From positions 248,001-312,000 of the forward strand of contig NZ_WQLB01000002.1 in the NCBI RefSeq assembly GCF_009755355.1: DNA of 64,000 nt, written 5' to 3'. The position numbers were made by a program, and so were the translations under genes. Below, piece by piece: positions 8,154-19,644 of this stretch. The first letter of the stretch is position 1. Each line of letters opens with the position of its first letter. The DNA is from Deinococcus arboris. GTDB lineage: Bacteria > Deinococcota > Deinococci > Deinococcales > Deinococcaceae. A model generated the notes under the pieces. That model worked only from the letters and a program-made list of their open reading frames with translations. It had not been told where the DNA came from and did not search any database.

Positions 8154-9944
8154 GTGACCGCCGAGCAGCCGGGGGCCGACGCGGCGCTGATCGCCTTTGC
8201 CGCCTTTACCGATCAGGCGCTGCGCAGCACCAACGTCGCCGAGGTCGCGCAGCGCGCCGTTGAGGTCCTTCAGGTCACCCTGGGCAGCGTCAGTGTCGCT
8301 TATCTGGTGCCGCAGGGCCGGCTGTGGCACGCGGCGGCGCTGTCGGCCAGTGTGCCAGTGGCCCTGGCCAGCCGGCTGAGGGCGGGCCTGCCGCTGCGCG
8401 GCCCACAAATCGAGGCGGCGCTGTCGGCGCGTGACGTGTTGTTCGTGCCGCAGTGGACCGTGACCGTGCCGGACGTGCCCGACACCGAGACCTTCGGCGC
8501 GGTGGCCCTGTGTCCCACCTACCGGGGCGAGACCCTGGTGGGGGTGCTGGCGATGGGTATCCAGAGCGCGGCCGACTGGACCGAGCGCGAGCGCAGTGTC
8601 TTCCGGGCGGTGGGGCGCAGCCTCAGCCTGGCGCTGGACCGCGCCCACAAAGAAGAGCAGCTGCGCCTGCACAACGCCGCCCTTCAGGCGCAGGCGCGCT
8701 CGCTGGAAGCCTTTGCGCAGCTCAGCGCCGACCTGGGCGCCCAGGAACACCGCCTGGCCCTGATCCGCCGCGCGCAGGAAGTCGCGCTGGCGCTGCTGCC
8801 GCGCGGGTTTGCGGCCTACTACGAACCCGAGGGCGACCTGTGGTGCCTCAAGGCGCAGGTGGGACAGGTGCGCGACCCGGCCCGGCAGGCGGCGCTGGAC
8901 GCAGGCCTGCCCTTTTCGCAGGCCCAGAGCCTGCAACTGCCGTGGGACAGCGGGGAACCGTACTATCAGGCTGCCTTTGACCCGCAGTCCGACGGCCTGA
9001 AGGTGCCGGGCGACGGCCTGGGGGCCCTGGCCAGCCTGCCGCTGCAGGTGGGCGGCGAGCGGCTGGGCATCTTTACCGTGGGGCAGTTCGAGGCCCGGCC
9101 CTGGGACGCGGGCGACCGGGCGCTGCTGGCGGCCATTACGCGCAGTCTGGTGCTGGCGCTGGAACGGGCGCGCAGCGTCACCGCGCTGCGGCACTACTCG
9201 GCCGAACTGGAACGCAGCAACGCGGCGCTTCAGGGCGCCAACGAGGAACTTGAAGCCTTCGCCTATTCGGTCAGCCACGACCTGCGCGCGCCGGTGCGGC
9301 ACATTGCGGGCTTTGCTGACCTGCTGGGCCGCGCCCTGGACCCTGAGACCCTGGCGCAACCGAAAGTGGGGCGGGCGCTGACCGTGATCCGCGAAGCGGC
9401 GGCGCAGATGAACGACCTGATTGACGCCATGCTCAATCTGTCGCGCGCCGGGCGCCAGGAGCTGCGCCTGGCCGAGACCAAGCTGGACGCCCTGGTGGGG
9501 AGCATCTGGGCCGAGTTCCAGCCTGAGGTGCAGGCACGCGAGGCCCAGGGACATCAGGTCACCTTTGAACCGGCGCCCCTGCCCCATGTCCAGGCTGACC
9601 CGGCCCTGCTGCGCCAAGTGCTGACCAACCTGCTGGGCAACGCCCTGAAGTACACCGCGCAGACGCCGCAGGCCCGCATTGAGGTCTGGGCCGAGACCTC
9701 CCCCGACACCTGGACCGTTTTCGTGCGCGACAACGGGGTGGGCTTTGACCCGCGCTACGCCCACAAGCTGTTTGGGGTCTTTCAGCGGCTGCACCGCGCC
9801 GAGGACTTCGGCGGCACTGGCGTGGGGCTGGCCAATGTGCGCCGCATCGTGCAGCGGCACGGCGGCACGGTCTCGGCGCAGGGCGAGGTCGGTCAGGGGG
9901 CCACCTTCTGCTTCACGTTGCCGCGCCGGCCTGCTCTAGACTGA
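8154..9944 (+). CDS. GAF-GAF sensor histidine kinase
   Basis: About 596 residues from the GTG at 8154, which has AGGA six bases upstream. The frame is open from an ATG at 8106 without a ribosome-binding site. Two GAF domains (about 10-170 and 200-350) flank a coiled linker. A HisKA domain follows (YSVSHDLRAPVRH, phospho-acceptor His near 375), then a HATPase domain with N-box NLLGNALKY, G1 DNGVGFD and G2 GGTGVGLANV. The end resembles bacteriophytochrome-type kinases (KLFGVFQRLHRAEDF), but no bilin-binding domain is evident. No membrane segment and no receiver domain are present, and no response regulator gene is adjacent, so this is an orphan cytosolic kinase. Confidence 0.88.
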   Translation: MTAEQPGADAALIAFAAFTDQALRSTNVAEVAQRAVEVLQVTLGSVSVAYLVPQGRLWHAAALSASVPVALASRLRAGLPLRGPQIEAALSARDVLFVPQWTVTVPDVPDTETFGAVALCPTYRGETLVGVLAMGIQSAADWTERERSVFRAVGRSLSLALDRAHKEEQLRLHNAALQAQARSLEAFAQLSADLGAQEHRLALIRRAQEVALALLPRGFAAYYEPEGDLWCLKAQVGQVRDPARQAALDAGLPFSQAQSLQLPWDSGEPYYQAAFDPQSDGLKVPGDGLGALASLPLQVGGERLGIFTVGQFEARPWDAGDRALLAAITRSLVLALERARSVTALRHYSAELERSNAALQGANEELEAFAYSVSHDLRAPVRHIAGFADLLGRALDPETLAQPKVGRALTVIREAAAQMNDLIDAMLNLSRAGRQELRLAETKLDALVGSIWAEFQPEVQAREAQGHQVTFEPAPLPHVQADPALLRQVLTNLLGNALKYTAQTPQARIEVWAETSPDTWTVFVRDNGVGFDPRYAHKLFGVFQRLHRAEDFGGTGVGLANVRRIVQRHGGTVSAQGEVGQGATFCFTLPRRPALD

Positions 9945-10056
9945 GACCTCCTGATGCCCGGCGCCCACCGGACAGCTGCAAGCGGCCCAGGCCAGGCTAT
10001 CTGGTGTGACGGGCGCTGCCCGGTCCTTCCCTCCTCTGCCTGCCTCCGGAGACTTC

Positions 10057-11361
<1,305 letters not shown>

Positions 11362-11624
11362 GCCCTCCACCTGGGGGGATGGTGCCCCCATTCGTTTCAT
11401 CAGAACTAAAGACCGGAAGCGCCACCGTACCGCCGGTCTGTGCTGGACTGACCTGCGGTTGTCCAGTCTTTCTGAATTGTTTCACCTCAACTGAGAGGCT
11501 AGGTTCAGATGTGGCCTGGATGAAGCCGCTACACTGGGCCGCAGCACAGGCTGCTTCCCCTCTGGACAGGCCGATCAACCGGCGTACACTGGAGCCTCAA
11601 CCTCGTCAGCTTAAGGAGATTCTC

Positions 11625-12899
11625 ATGCGTCTTACTCTTTCCTGCCTTGCCCTGACTTCGCTGCTGCTCTCTGGTTGTGGGCGGCTGACGACGCCAGCCA
11701 ACTCGGCTCCCGTCACCATCTTAACGGTCCCTGTGACTGCTGCCCAAAGCGATGAAGACCTGACCCGCCTGTACGGCGGCCGCGTCGAACTGCGCACCGA
11801 GACCTTTGCGGTCATCGGCGACCCGACCCGCGCGCCCTTGCAGGCACAGGGCACCGGCCCGGCTCCGCAGGACAACCAGGACGTGGTGGCCGTCAACCCC
11901 GGCCAGACAGAGCCTGGAATGTGGGGCAATATTGTGCGCGACTTCTGGCCCAACGCCCCTGAACTGTGGAGCAGCATCGTGCGCGATGACTGGCGTTTTA
12001 ACAGCAGCGACGCCTGGGTCTCTGATACCTATTCGCCTCTACCCGCCAATACTGCCGCCTGGAAGAAGATTGGCCTGAAAGAAGCGCATCAGGGCACGGC
12101 GCTGGGTGCCGGCAAGATTATCGCCGTCATCGACACTGGCCTTGACCTGACCCACCCCATGTTCACCAATCTGCTGACCCCAGCGAACACCTGGCGGGAT
12201 TTTGTGGATGACGACGCCACTCCTCAGGACCTTGGGGCCGTGGGCAAAGGCTCGTTTGGGCACGGCACCGTCGTGGCCGGTATTGCCGCGCAGCTGGCCC
12301 CGCGCGCCAAGATCATGCCGCTGCGTGTGCTGGACAGCGACGGCAGAGGCGACACCCTGAATGTGGCGGCGGCCGTCGTATGGGCCACCAACCACGGCGC
12401 CCACGTCATTAACCTCAGCCTGGGCACGAGCCGGGCTCAGGACGCGCTGACCCAGGCCATCGCCTACGCCAACAGCAAGCGGGTGCTGGTGGTGGCGGCC
12501 GCAGGCAACTTCAACAAGGCCGCGCCGGACTACCCAGCCGCCCAGATGAAAGGAGGCCGCTACAGTGTGGCGGTGGGCAGCGTCAATCAGGACGACCTGA
12601 AGAGTGATTTTTCTTCCTACGGTGAGGCCATTGGACTGATGGCGCCTGGTCAGGAGATTGCTGCGCCCTTCCCCGACAGGCGTATGGGCCAGTTCTCTGG
12701 CACCTCCATGAGTGCGCCCGTGGTGGCCGGCGCCCTGGCCCTGGGGCTGGGAGAAGGCGCCGGCGCAGAGCAGACCCTCAAGGCGCTCAAGGATAAGGCG
12801 CGGCGCATTGACCGCTTGGATGGAAATTCGGCGTATCAGGGTCTGCTGGGCAAAGGCCGCCTTGATCTGAAAGACTTTATTGATGAACTGGATGACTGA
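11625..12899 (+). CDS. Secreted subtilisin-like serine protease (S8), lipoprotein
   Basis: 424 residues from the ATG at 11625, with AAGGAGA upstream; the open frame extends to 11286 but without signal-peptide character. The signal peptide ends in LLLSGC, a lipobox. A propeptide-like stretch of about 130 residues follows. The S8 domain carries the full triad: Asp170 in AVIDTGLD, His213 in GHGTVVAGI and Ser361 in GTSMSAPV. It should degrade protein at the cell surface or outside. The next gene begins 30 bases on and may be co-transcribed. Deinococcus genomes carry many secreted subtilases. Confidence 0.9.
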   Translation: MRLTLSCLALTSLLLSGCGRLTTPANSAPVTILTVPVTAAQSDEDLTRLYGGRVELRTETFAVIGDPTRAPLQAQGTGPAPQDNQDVVAVNPGQTEPGMWGNIVRDFWPNAPELWSSIVRDDWRFNSSDAWVSDTYSPLPANTAAWKKIGLKEAHQGTALGAGKIIAVIDTGLDLTHPMFTNLLTPANTWRDFVDDDATPQDLGAVGKGSFGHGTVVAGIAAQLAPRAKIMPLRVLDSDGRGDTLNVAAAVVWATNHGAHVINLSLGTSRAQDALTQAIAYANSKRVLVVAAAGNFNKAAPDYPAAQMKGGRYSVAVGSVNQDDLKSDFSSYGEAIGLMAPGQEIAAPFPDRRMGQFSGTSMSAPVVAGALALGLGEGAGAEQTLKALKDKARRIDRLDGNSAYQGLLGKGRLDLKDFIDELDD

Positions 12900-12929
12900 C
12901 CTCAGGCTGCGGCCAAAGTCTGAGCGCTG

Positions 12930-15356
12930 ATGGCCACGCCCACAGAAGACCTGCAACAGGTTCTGGACGCTATCCGTACAGGTCGTCTGGAGGCTGCTGC
13001 GGGGCTTCTCGCTGAGGCCACTGACCTTTCGCCGACCCACCTGAATTACGCCTGGGGGCTGTACTCCAAGGCGACGGGGCAGCTGGACCTGGCCCGGCAG
13101 CAGCTCTCCGCGGCCCGCGAGGCTGCTGTGGCGGCCAGTGACCAGCTGACGGAAGCCAACATCCTGGTCGCGCTTGCCCACACCCAGCACCTGCTGCTGA
13201 ACAGCCGCGAAGCCCTGACGCTCCTGCAAGAAGCTGTCCAGCTGCGAGAGCGTCAGGGTGATGTCGGCGGACAGATTGCGGCGCTGTGCAATATCGCGGG
13301 CATTCACCGGAGCCTGAATGACAACTACAGTGCCATGGTGGCTGTCAGCGGGGCACAAACACTGTTCAAGACGATGGAGCCGGCAGCCCACCCGACGGTC
13401 GAACTGGGCCTTCTCAACACGCTGTCTAACATTCTGAGCGCCCAGAACCGCACGGAAGAGGCCGCGCAGCAGTACCGCCGCTGTCTGGAGGTGGCCCAGC
13501 TGGTCGGCGACACCACGGCGTATTTCATCGCGGCGATCAATCTGGGCGACGCTTACCTGAAGCTGGGCCACTACCAGGACGGCCAGACCCTCCTGCAAGA
13601 GGTGCTGGCTCATCCCGACCTCCACCAGATTCCGGTGCTGCAGGCCAGTGTCATTCTGAATCTGGCGCTGACGAAGTTTCATCTGGACGGGCTGGACGCC
13701 CTGGCGGATGCCCAGCAGGCGCACACCACCTTTGAGCAGTTACAGGACCCCGACGGCCTGATCGAGTCGGGGCTCTTGCTGGCGCGGCTGCATCAGCGGT
13801 CAGGCCAGCTCGGCCAGAGCCGGACGGCCGCTGAGCAGGCCCTGGCCCTGGCCGAGGCCGACGGCCGCAAGCAGTCGCAACTGGATGCCCTGACCATCCT
13901 GGCCGACGTGACCGAGGCCGCTGACCCGGCGCAGGCCGCGCGGCACCTGCGCCGGGTGCTGGTCCTGCAGACCGAATTGAATGCGGCCGCGCAGGACAAA
14001 CAATTACAGGAACTGACGGCCCAGGCCGAGGTGGACAGCGCGCAGCGCCGCGCGGCCTATGAACAGACGCTGCGGCTGCAGGCCGAGGAAACTGTGCAGC
14101 GCCAGCTTCAGGAATTGGAGCGGGGCCGCCTGTACGATCCGCTAACCGGGCTGCCCAACCGCCTGATGCTGCACGCCCAGCTGGCCCAGCACATTGAGCA
14201 GGCGCAGCGCCAGGACACCGAGTTTCTGCTGGTGTCGGCCGACCTCAACCGCTTTCAACTGGTCAACGACACCTACGGCCATGACGCGGCCGATGAGCTG
14301 CTGCGCGTGGTCGCCGGGCGCCTGCGCGCGGCGCTGAGCGGCGACGAGGTGGTGGCGCGGGTGGGGGGCGACGAGTTTACCCTGCTGCTGGGCGGTGGGG
14401 GCCACGGTTCCCGGCGCCTGCAAGACGCCATAGGCGCCCTGAATCAGCCGGTGGTGGTGGGGGGCCAGAGCCTGCGGATGTCCTGGAGTGTAGGTGCGGC
14501 CTGCTGGCCTACTGACGCGCGCGACCCCGAGGCGCTGCGCCAGGCCTCTGAGCTGGCCCTGTATGACGCCAAGACCAGCGGCGAGAGCTGTGTGTATTAC
14601 GACCGCCGCCAGCACGCCCACGCTGGCCTGGAGCGCGCCCTGGCGCACGCGCTGGAACGGGGTGAATTCGAGCTGCATTTTCAGCCTATGTTGGACGTGC
14701 GGACGCGCCGCGTGGTCTGCGCCGAAGCCCTGCTGCGCTGGCGCAGTGCTGAACACGGCTTACTTTTTCCGGGCAGTTTCATGCCGATTCTGGAACGCAG
14801 CGGGCAGATTGTGGAAGTCGGCGCCTGGGTGCTGCAGGAGGCTTGCCGCCATGCAGCCCATTGGAAGGGCGTGCGGGTCGCTGTCAACCTTTCGGCGCAG
14901 CAGTTTGCCAGCCGTGACCTGCGCCGGGTGGTGGCTGCTGCATTAGAAGCCAGTGGCCTGCCCCCCGACTGCCTGGAACTGGAAATTACCGAGAGCCTGA
15001 TGATGCAGTCGCCCGAACGGGCGGCGCGGATGCTGGCCGAGTTTCAGGCCGACAGCGTGCGGGTCATGCTGGACGACTTTGGCACCGGCTACAGCAGCCT
15101 GGGGTACCTGGCCCGCTTTCCCCTGAGTGGCCTCAAGATTGACCGCAGTTTTGTGGCCGCCCTGGAAGAGGAACCGGGGGGCCGCGACGCGGCGATTGTG
15201 CGGGCCATTGTGGGCCTGAGCCGGGACCTGGGCCTGGAGCTGGTGGCCGAAGGTGTTGAAACCCTGCGGCAGGTAGACCTGCTGGAGGCCCTGGGCGTGG
15301 GCGTGATGCAGGGGTATTACTTTGCACGGCCTATCAAAGACTGGCAGCCAGGCTAA
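12930..15356 (+). CDS. TPR-GGDEF-EAL cyclic di-GMP enzyme
   Basis: 808 residues, no membrane segment. TPR-like repeats cover about 1-370, followed by a short coiled coil (AAYEQTLRLQAEETVQRQL). The GGDEF domain (about 395-545) has DPLTGLPNRLML and an intact VGGDEF near 479. The EAL domain (about 560-800) has EALLRW, EITES, DDFGTGYSSL and AEGVET, so both cyclase and phosphodiesterase signatures look complete. Which activity dominates cannot be read from sequence. The N-terminus resembles the protein at position 1, so the TPR input module is shared in the region. It starts 30 bases after the subtilase gene. Confidence 0.9.
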   Translation: MATPTEDLQQVLDAIRTGRLEAAAGLLAEATDLSPTHLNYAWGLYSKATGQLDLARQQLSAAREAAVAASDQLTEANILVALAHTQHLLLNSREALTLLQEAVQLRERQGDVGGQIAALCNIAGIHRSLNDNYSAMVAVSGAQTLFKTMEPAAHPTVELGLLNTLSNILSAQNRTEEAAQQYRRCLEVAQLVGDTTAYFIAAINLGDAYLKLGHYQDGQTLLQEVLAHPDLHQIPVLQASVILNLALTKFHLDGLDALADAQQAHTTFEQLQDPDGLIESGLLLARLHQRSGQLGQSRTAAEQALALAEADGRKQSQLDALTILADVTEAADPAQAARHLRRVLVLQTELNAAAQDKQLQELTAQAEVDSAQRRAAYEQTLRLQAEETVQRQLQELERGRLYDPLTGLPNRLMLHAQLAQHIEQAQRQDTEFLLVSADLNRFQLVNDTYGHDAADELLRVVAGRLRAALSGDEVVARVGGDEFTLLLGGGGHGSRRLQDAIGALNQPVVVGGQSLRMSWSVGAACWPTDARDPEALRQASELALYDAKTSGESCVYYDRRQHAHAGLERALAHALERGEFELHFQPMLDVRTRRVVCAEALLRWRSAEHGLLFPGSFMPILERSGQIVEVGAWVLQEACRHAAHWKGVRVAVNLSAQQFASRDLRRVVAAALEASGLPPDCLELEITESLMMQSPERAARMLAEFQADSVRVMLDDFGTGYSSLGYLARFPLSGLKIDRSFVAALEEEPGGRDAAIVRAIVGLSRDLGLELVAEGVETLRQVDLLEALGVGVMQGYYFARPIKDWQPG

Positions 15357-15436
15357 GGAACATAGGGGGCTTCGCCCGATCAGCCTTTCTGTCCTTACCA
15401 GCGGTTAAAACGGCTGACCACCACGGCCCGCCCCTC

Positions 15437-16141
15437 TCAGCGCCAGGAGCGAAGATCTGGAGGCAGGCGATGGGTCTCGTTGAAACTGTCCAGACTGACG
15501 CGGCCTCGTCCGAAGGTGAAGCGGGTCAGGCTGGCATTCTGAACGCGCCAGTTCAGGCGCAGGGCTGCAGCGTCGGGGGCGTCCAGCGCCAGGGCCACCG
15601 CCAGACCAATCACCCCGCCGCTGGTAAAAGCGAGGGCCATTGACCCTGAGGGCAGCGCCGTGACCTCTGCAAAAGCAGCCCTGACCCGTGCCCGGAAGGT
15701 CACCCAGGGTTCGACCTCCGTGTGGGTCAGCGTGCCAGCTTGCCAGGCAGCAGCCAGAGGCTCCAGCACCTGCTGAAAGGCACGGTTGCGCTCTGGTCCG
15801 GCGCGCTGGGCACCGAAATTTGCCGCCAGAGCCGCAAAAGCCGGGTCACGCGCCGCCAGAACAGGCCACAGGTGCCGCACCAGGCCGTCGCCGTCGTACT
15901 CGGCCAGTCGGGCATCAAGGACTGCGGGTGGCCAGAGGCCCCCAGCTGCTTCGGCGGCCAGTTCAGCGCTGCGCCGCTGCCGCACTAGGGGCCCATGCCA
16001 GAGGTGGGTGGGTCGCAGCCTTTCAGCCGCCAGCGCCTGCCCTACCGCGTGTGCCTGCGCTTCACCCAGGGCAGAGAGGCGGTCGGTCTCTGTCTCAAAA
16101 GGGGTGGCTTGACCATGCCGGATCAGCAGAAGCTGGCTCAT
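15437..16141 (-). CDS. Histidine phosphatase family protein
   Basis: 234 residues from the ATG at 16141, which overlaps the stop of the upstream gene in an ATGA junction. The frame is open to 16183, but that would overlap more deeply. The phosphoglycerate-mutase-type signature LLIRHGQAT is at the N-terminus, with the second catalytic region around FTSGGVIG, where the family usually has a second His. It is the last gene of the acyl-CoA operon. Known members remove phosphate from small metabolites or proteins. Here it may act on a phosphorylated acyl intermediate made by the neighbouring kinase, which is inference. Confidence 0.8.
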   Translation of the reverse strand: MSQLLLIRHGQATPFETETDRLSALGEAQAHAVGQALAAERLRPTHLWHGPLVRQRRSAELAAEAAGGLWPPAVLDARLAEYDGDGLVRHLWPVLAARDPAFAALAANFGAQRAGPERNRAFQQVLEPLAAAWQAGTLTHTEVEPWVTFRARVRAAFAEVTALPSGSMALAFTSGGVIGLAVALALDAPDAAALRLNWRVQNASLTRFTFGRGRVSLDSFNETHRLPPDLRSWR

Positions 16142-17223
16142 GCCAGGTCGGCAATGCGGCGCCGCGCCTCGCCTATCAGCCACGCGGCCTGAGCGGCCAG
16201 CGGCGCAAAGCGGGGGTCAGCCGTTTGCCCGGCGCGGTAGCGCGCAAAGATTTGCAGCACGATGACAGCCAGCTTGAAATGACCGAGCACCTCGTACCAG
16301 GGCAGGCTGCTCGTCACGTGACGAGCAAGTCGAGCTTCGTAGCGGGCGACCAGTTCGTCGCGCCCTGGAAAGCCGGGCGCCGCCGCGCCGACCTGGGTGG
16401 GAGCCCCGCCAGGCTGCTGGGGCATGGTCCAGTAGGTGAGTGTCAACCCCAGGTCCACCAGAGGGTCGCCCACGGTGGTCATTTCCCAGTCCAGTAGCGC
16501 CGTGACGCGGCTGGGGTCAGCAGGATCGAACATCAGGTTGTCCAGCTTGAAATCGTTGTGGACGAGGGTATGGGCGCTTTCTGGTGGGAGATGGGCTTCG
16601 AGCCAGCCGATCACCTCTTCGTCCCCCAGCGTCTCGGGAGGAGGCAGGTCGCCTGTGCCGTCCAGGGCCGTGCGGGCCCGCCGCCAGCGCCCGGCCCAGC
16701 CGTCCACCTGCCGCCCGTTAAAGCCTTCGGGCCGGCCAAGAGAACGCAGGCCAGCCGCGTCAATGTCCACACGGTGAAGGTCGGCCAGCGTATCCATCAT
16801 GGCGTGTGACAGCTGGGCCGGGGCGTCAGGCAAAGCCGCGTATTCGGGAGGCAACGCCGCGCGGACCACGGCACCGTGACGGCGCTCCATTAAGTAAAAG
16901 GGAGCGCCGAGCACCGAGGCGTCCTCCACCAGCAGAATGGGCTGGGGGGCCACCGGCAGCGCCGGATGAACGCGGGCGAGCAGCCCAGCCTCGCGGGTCA
17001 TGTCGTGGGCGCCTCTGGCCACTGGCCCCAGCGGCGCGCGGCGCAGCACATACTCGGCCTCGCCCAGCCGCAGCAGATAGGTCAGATTCGAGAAGCCACC
17101 TGGAAATTGCTCGGCTGAAAGGGCGTCCACGTCACCCGGTATGCGGCCGCGCAGCACAGCCTTCAGGGCCTCCAGAGGCAGTTCCTCGCCGGGACGCACC
17201 GGGGTTGTCTCCGCGCGGGTCAC
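16138..17223 (-). CDS. APH-type phosphotransferase (ACAD10/LvaA-like)
   Basis: 361 residues from the GTG at 17223, four bases after the SDR stop; the longer frame to 17295 overlaps the SDR gene. It has the aminoglycoside-phosphotransferase fold: N-lobe FSNLTYLLRLGEAEYVLRR, catalytic loop HNDFKLDNLMFD and metal-binding LLDWEMTTVGDP. Relatives are the kinase domains of ACAD10/11 and LvaA, which phosphorylate the 4-hydroxyl of 4-hydroxyacyl-CoA, and such genes typically sit next to acyl-CoA dehydrogenases as here. An antibiotic-resistance role is unlikely. Substrate chain length is unknown. Confidence 0.8.
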   Translation of the reverse strand: MTRAETTPVRPGEELPLEALKAVLRGRIPGDVDALSAEQFPGGFSNLTYLLRLGEAEYVLRRAPLGPVARGAHDMTREAGLLARVHPALPVAPQPILLVEDASVLGAPFYLMERRHGAVVRAALPPEYAALPDAPAQLSHAMMDTLADLHRVDIDAAGLRSLGRPEGFNGRQVDGWAGRWRRARTALDGTGDLPPPETLGDEEVIGWLEAHLPPESAHTLVHNDFKLDNLMFDPADPSRVTALLDWEMTTVGDPLVDLGLTLTYWTMPQQPGGAPTQVGAAAPGFPGRDELVARYEARLARHVTSSLPWYEVLGHFKLAVIVLQIFARYRAGQTADPRFAPLAAQAAWLIGEARRRIADLA

Positions 17224-17227
17224 GGGG

Positions 17228-18007
17228 TCACGCCCGGTCCTGCCCGCCGCCCAGCAGGGCCATCGCCCGGACACGCAGCTGCCGCATACGGCCAATCCAG
17301 CCGTCGTAGTCGGCCGCCTTCAGGGCAAAGCCTTTCAGGGTCGTGGGGTGGGTGGTAATCAGAAAGCCGTCTGCGCGCAGGACCGCCAGCGTCTTCTCTA
17401 CCAGTTCATCGGTCGAAATGGCCGTCTGCTGCAAGATGGGCGCGTTCTGAATCATGGGGGTCCAGACACCCTCAGGGCACAGGCAGGCCACCCGGATGCC
17501 CCGGTCGCCGTAGGTGATGGCCAGCCACTCGGCAAAAGCTAGGGCCGCGTGCTTGGTCACCGCGTAGGGCGCTGAATGCAGTTCGGTCAGGAGACCCGCT
17601 GCCGAGGCGGTGTTGAGCAGGTGCCCGCCGCCCCGTTCCAGCATGTGCGGCAGCAGGTGGCGCGCGGCCCAGACATGACTCATGACATTGACGTTATGAA
17701 TCAGTTGCCAGACGCGGTCTGGCGTCTCTGGCCCCTCCCCCACTGCAATGCCTGCGTTCGAGCAAAAGAGGTCAATGTGGCCCTCACGCGCCAGCACGTC
17801 TTCGATCAGCGCCTGAACGCCTTCTTCCCGGCTGATGTCGGCGGCCACGAAGCGCGCCCCCAGTTCGGCGGCGCGGGCAGCCCCTATCTCGGCCTGCCGG
17901 TCCGAGGCAATGACGGTTGCCCCTTCCTGAACGAAGCGCGCCGCCAGCGCCAGCCCAATTCCCGAAGCAGCCCCAGTCACGACGATGACCTTGTCTTGAA
18001 AGTCCAT
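17228..18007 (-). CDS. Short-chain dehydrogenase/reductase
   Basis: 259 residues, classical SDR. Cofactor motif TGAASGIG near residue 12, acidic DRQ after strand 2 (favouring NAD), CSNAGIA, and active-site Ser with YAVTK (YxxxK). The long C-terminal part resembles SDRs encoded beside ACAD10-type genes. It probably oxidises or reduces a hydroxyacyl intermediate of the same pathway. It is followed after four bases by the kinase gene. Confidence 0.85.
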   Translation of the reverse strand: MDFQDKVIVVTGAASGIGLALAARFVQEGATVIASDRQAEIGAARAAELGARFVAADISREEGVQALIEDVLAREGHIDLFCSNAGIAVGEGPETPDRVWQLIHNVNVMSHVWAARHLLPHMLERGGGHLLNTASAAGLLTELHSAPYAVTKHAALAFAEWLAITYGDRGIRVACLCPEGVWTPMIQNAPILQQTAISTDELVEKTLAVLRADGFLITTHPTTLKGFALKAADYDGWIGRMRQLRVRAMALLGGGQDRA

Positions 18008-18079
18008 AGTTCTCTCCTTCTGCGAGGCGCGTTTGTGGTGGAAGGTGGTACAGGTGCCTTTAACTCTGGGCCACCCGCC

Positions 18080-19303
18080 TTAGGCCTCAGCGCGCCGGAG
18101 CTCTTCTCTGGCCACCGTTTCTAAATGCACGATGTCGGGGCCGTCAGCCAGCCGCAGGGTGCGGGCCTGGGCATACATCAGGGCCAGCGGTGTGTCCTGG
18201 CTGACGCCCGCGCCGCCAAACACCTGAATGGCGCGGTCAATGACCCGCAGGGCCACCGTGGGTGCCACCACCTTGATGGCGGCAATCTGGCCGCGCGCCG
18301 CCTTGTTGCCCGCTGTGTCCATCAGGTGCGCGGCGTGCAGCGTCAGCAGCCGGGCCTGGTCAATCTCCAGGCGGGACTGGGCAATCGCCTCGCGCACATG
18401 CTGATGGGCGGCCAGAGGTTTGCCAAACGCCACGCGGTTCCCAGCGCGCGCCACCATGAGTTCCAGCGCCCGCTCGGCCTGCCCAATCAGGCGCATACAG
18501 TGATGAATGCGGCCCGGCCCCAGGCGACCCTGCGCGATTTCAAAGCCCCGGCCCTCGCCCAGCAGCATGTTGCTGGCCGGCACCCGCACGTCCGTAAAGC
18601 TCATCTGGGCGTGCCCGTGTGGGGCGTCGTCGTAGCCAAAGACAGTCAGCAGCCGGTCAAGAGTCACCCCCGGCGTGCTCATAGGCACCAGAATCATGCT
18701 CTGCTGGCGGTGCTTCTCGGCGCTGGGATCGGTCTTGCCCATGAAGATGGTGACCTGACAGCGGGGATCGCCCGCGCCACTGGTCCACCATTTCTGACCA
18801 TTCAGGAGGTAGTCGTCGCCGCCGCGCACAATCCGGGCTTCAATGTTCGTGGCGTCGCTGCTGGCCACGTCCGGCTCGGTCATGGAAAATGCACTGCGAA
18901 TTTCTCCGTTCAGAAGGGGCATCAGCCACTGCGCCTGCTGCTCGGGGGTACCGTAACGGGCCAGCACTTCCATGTTGCCGGTGTCGGGGGCCGAGCAGTT
19001 AAACACCTCGGGTGCCCACCACACGCGGCCCATCAGTTCGCAGAGGGGCGCGTAGTCCAGATTGCTCAGGCCCGCACCAAACTGCCCATCCGGGTCGCTG
19101 GCAGGCGGCAGAAACAGGTTCCACAGGCCCTCAGCCCGCGCCATAGGCTTGAGGCGCTCCAGCAGGGCCACGGGCGCCCAGCGGTCACCTGTATTGACTT
19201 GCCGCTCAAACTCTGCCTCATTGGGGTGGATGTGCGCCTCCATGAACGCCCTCAGGCGCGCGTGCAGGTCGCGGGTACGGGGGGAAGAATCGAACAGGGT
19301 CAT
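18080..19303 (-). CDS. Acyl-CoA dehydrogenase (ACAD10/11-like)
   Basis: 407 residues, full-length FAD enzyme. Visible blocks are [27 protein letters not shown], the [19 protein letters not shown] helix and [14 protein letters not shown] near the C-terminus. The FSMTEP..SSD and GRIHHCMR patterns are those of the ACAD10/11 subfamily, some members of which act on phosphorylated 4-hydroxyacyl-CoA rather than on saturated acyl-CoA. Its start overlaps the previous stop (ATGA), so it is translationally coupled. Catalytic base not verified here. Confidence 0.88.
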   Translation of the reverse strand: MTLFDSSPRTRDLHARLRAFMEAHIHPNEAEFERQVNTGDRWAPVALLERLKPMARAEGLWNLFLPPASDPDGQFGAGLSNLDYAPLCELMGRVWWAPEVFNCSAPDTGNMEVLARYGTPEQQAQWLMPLLNGEIRSAFSMTEPDVASSDATNIEARIVRGGDDYLLNGQKWWTSGAGDPRCQVTIFMGKTDPSAEKHRQQSMILVPMSTPGVTLDRLLTVFGYDDAPHGHAQMSFTDVRVPASNMLLGEGRGFEIAQGRLGPGRIHHCMRLIGQAERALELMVARAGNRVAFGKPLAAHQHVREAIAQSRLEIDQARLLTLHAAHLMDTAGNKAARGQIAAIKVVAPTVALRVIDRAIQVFGGAGVSQDTPLALMYAQARTLRLADGPDIVHLETVAREELRRAEA

Positions 19304-19644
19304 AGGGGTTCCTCCTCGGGATTCAGTGGACGGAACCCAGCCTGGTCGCCCTCAATACTGAGCAGCAGGTTGCGGTAACCCGTGCCGCGTGGACTGCGCA
19401 GCACCAGGCCCAGGGCCAGAATCTGCTCCAGGCTCGCTTCGGCCAGCGCCAGCACCTCCGGGGAATCGTCATCGGCCACCAGTGCGGCCAGCCGGGCGTC
19501 CTCGTCAAACAGCGCGCGGTAAGGGGCGAAGGCGGCGGTGGCCTCGAACGTGCCGTGAACCGCGAACATTTCGGTGTCTGTCACGGTCAGGGTGCCCAGA
19601 ACCGTGCCGTCTTTTTCCAGGGTGTAGACGGTGCCCATCAGCAT
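19300..19644 (-). CDS. Hypothetical protein in the acyl-CoA operon
   Basis: 114 residues, acidic, no signal peptide. The start may be the ATG at 19644 or the one at 19638, which forms an ATGA with the macrodomain stop. It ends in ATGA overlap with the dehydrogenase gene. It begins with a two-strand pattern ([20 protein letters not shown]) and has a helical centre. I do not recognise the family. Coupling at both ends suggests it is real and co-expressed. Confidence 0.7.
   Translation of the reverse strand: MLMGTVYTLEKDGTVLGTLTVTDTEMFAVHGTFEATAAFAPYRALFDEDARLAALVADDDSPEVLALAEASLEQILALGLVLRSPRGTGYRNLLLSIEGDQAGFRPLNPEEEPL

Noticed and set aside
7935..9860. Long open frame on the minus strand (641 codons)
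   Set aside because: Opposite the histidine kinase gene, which has complete motifs. No recognisable domain on the minus strand.
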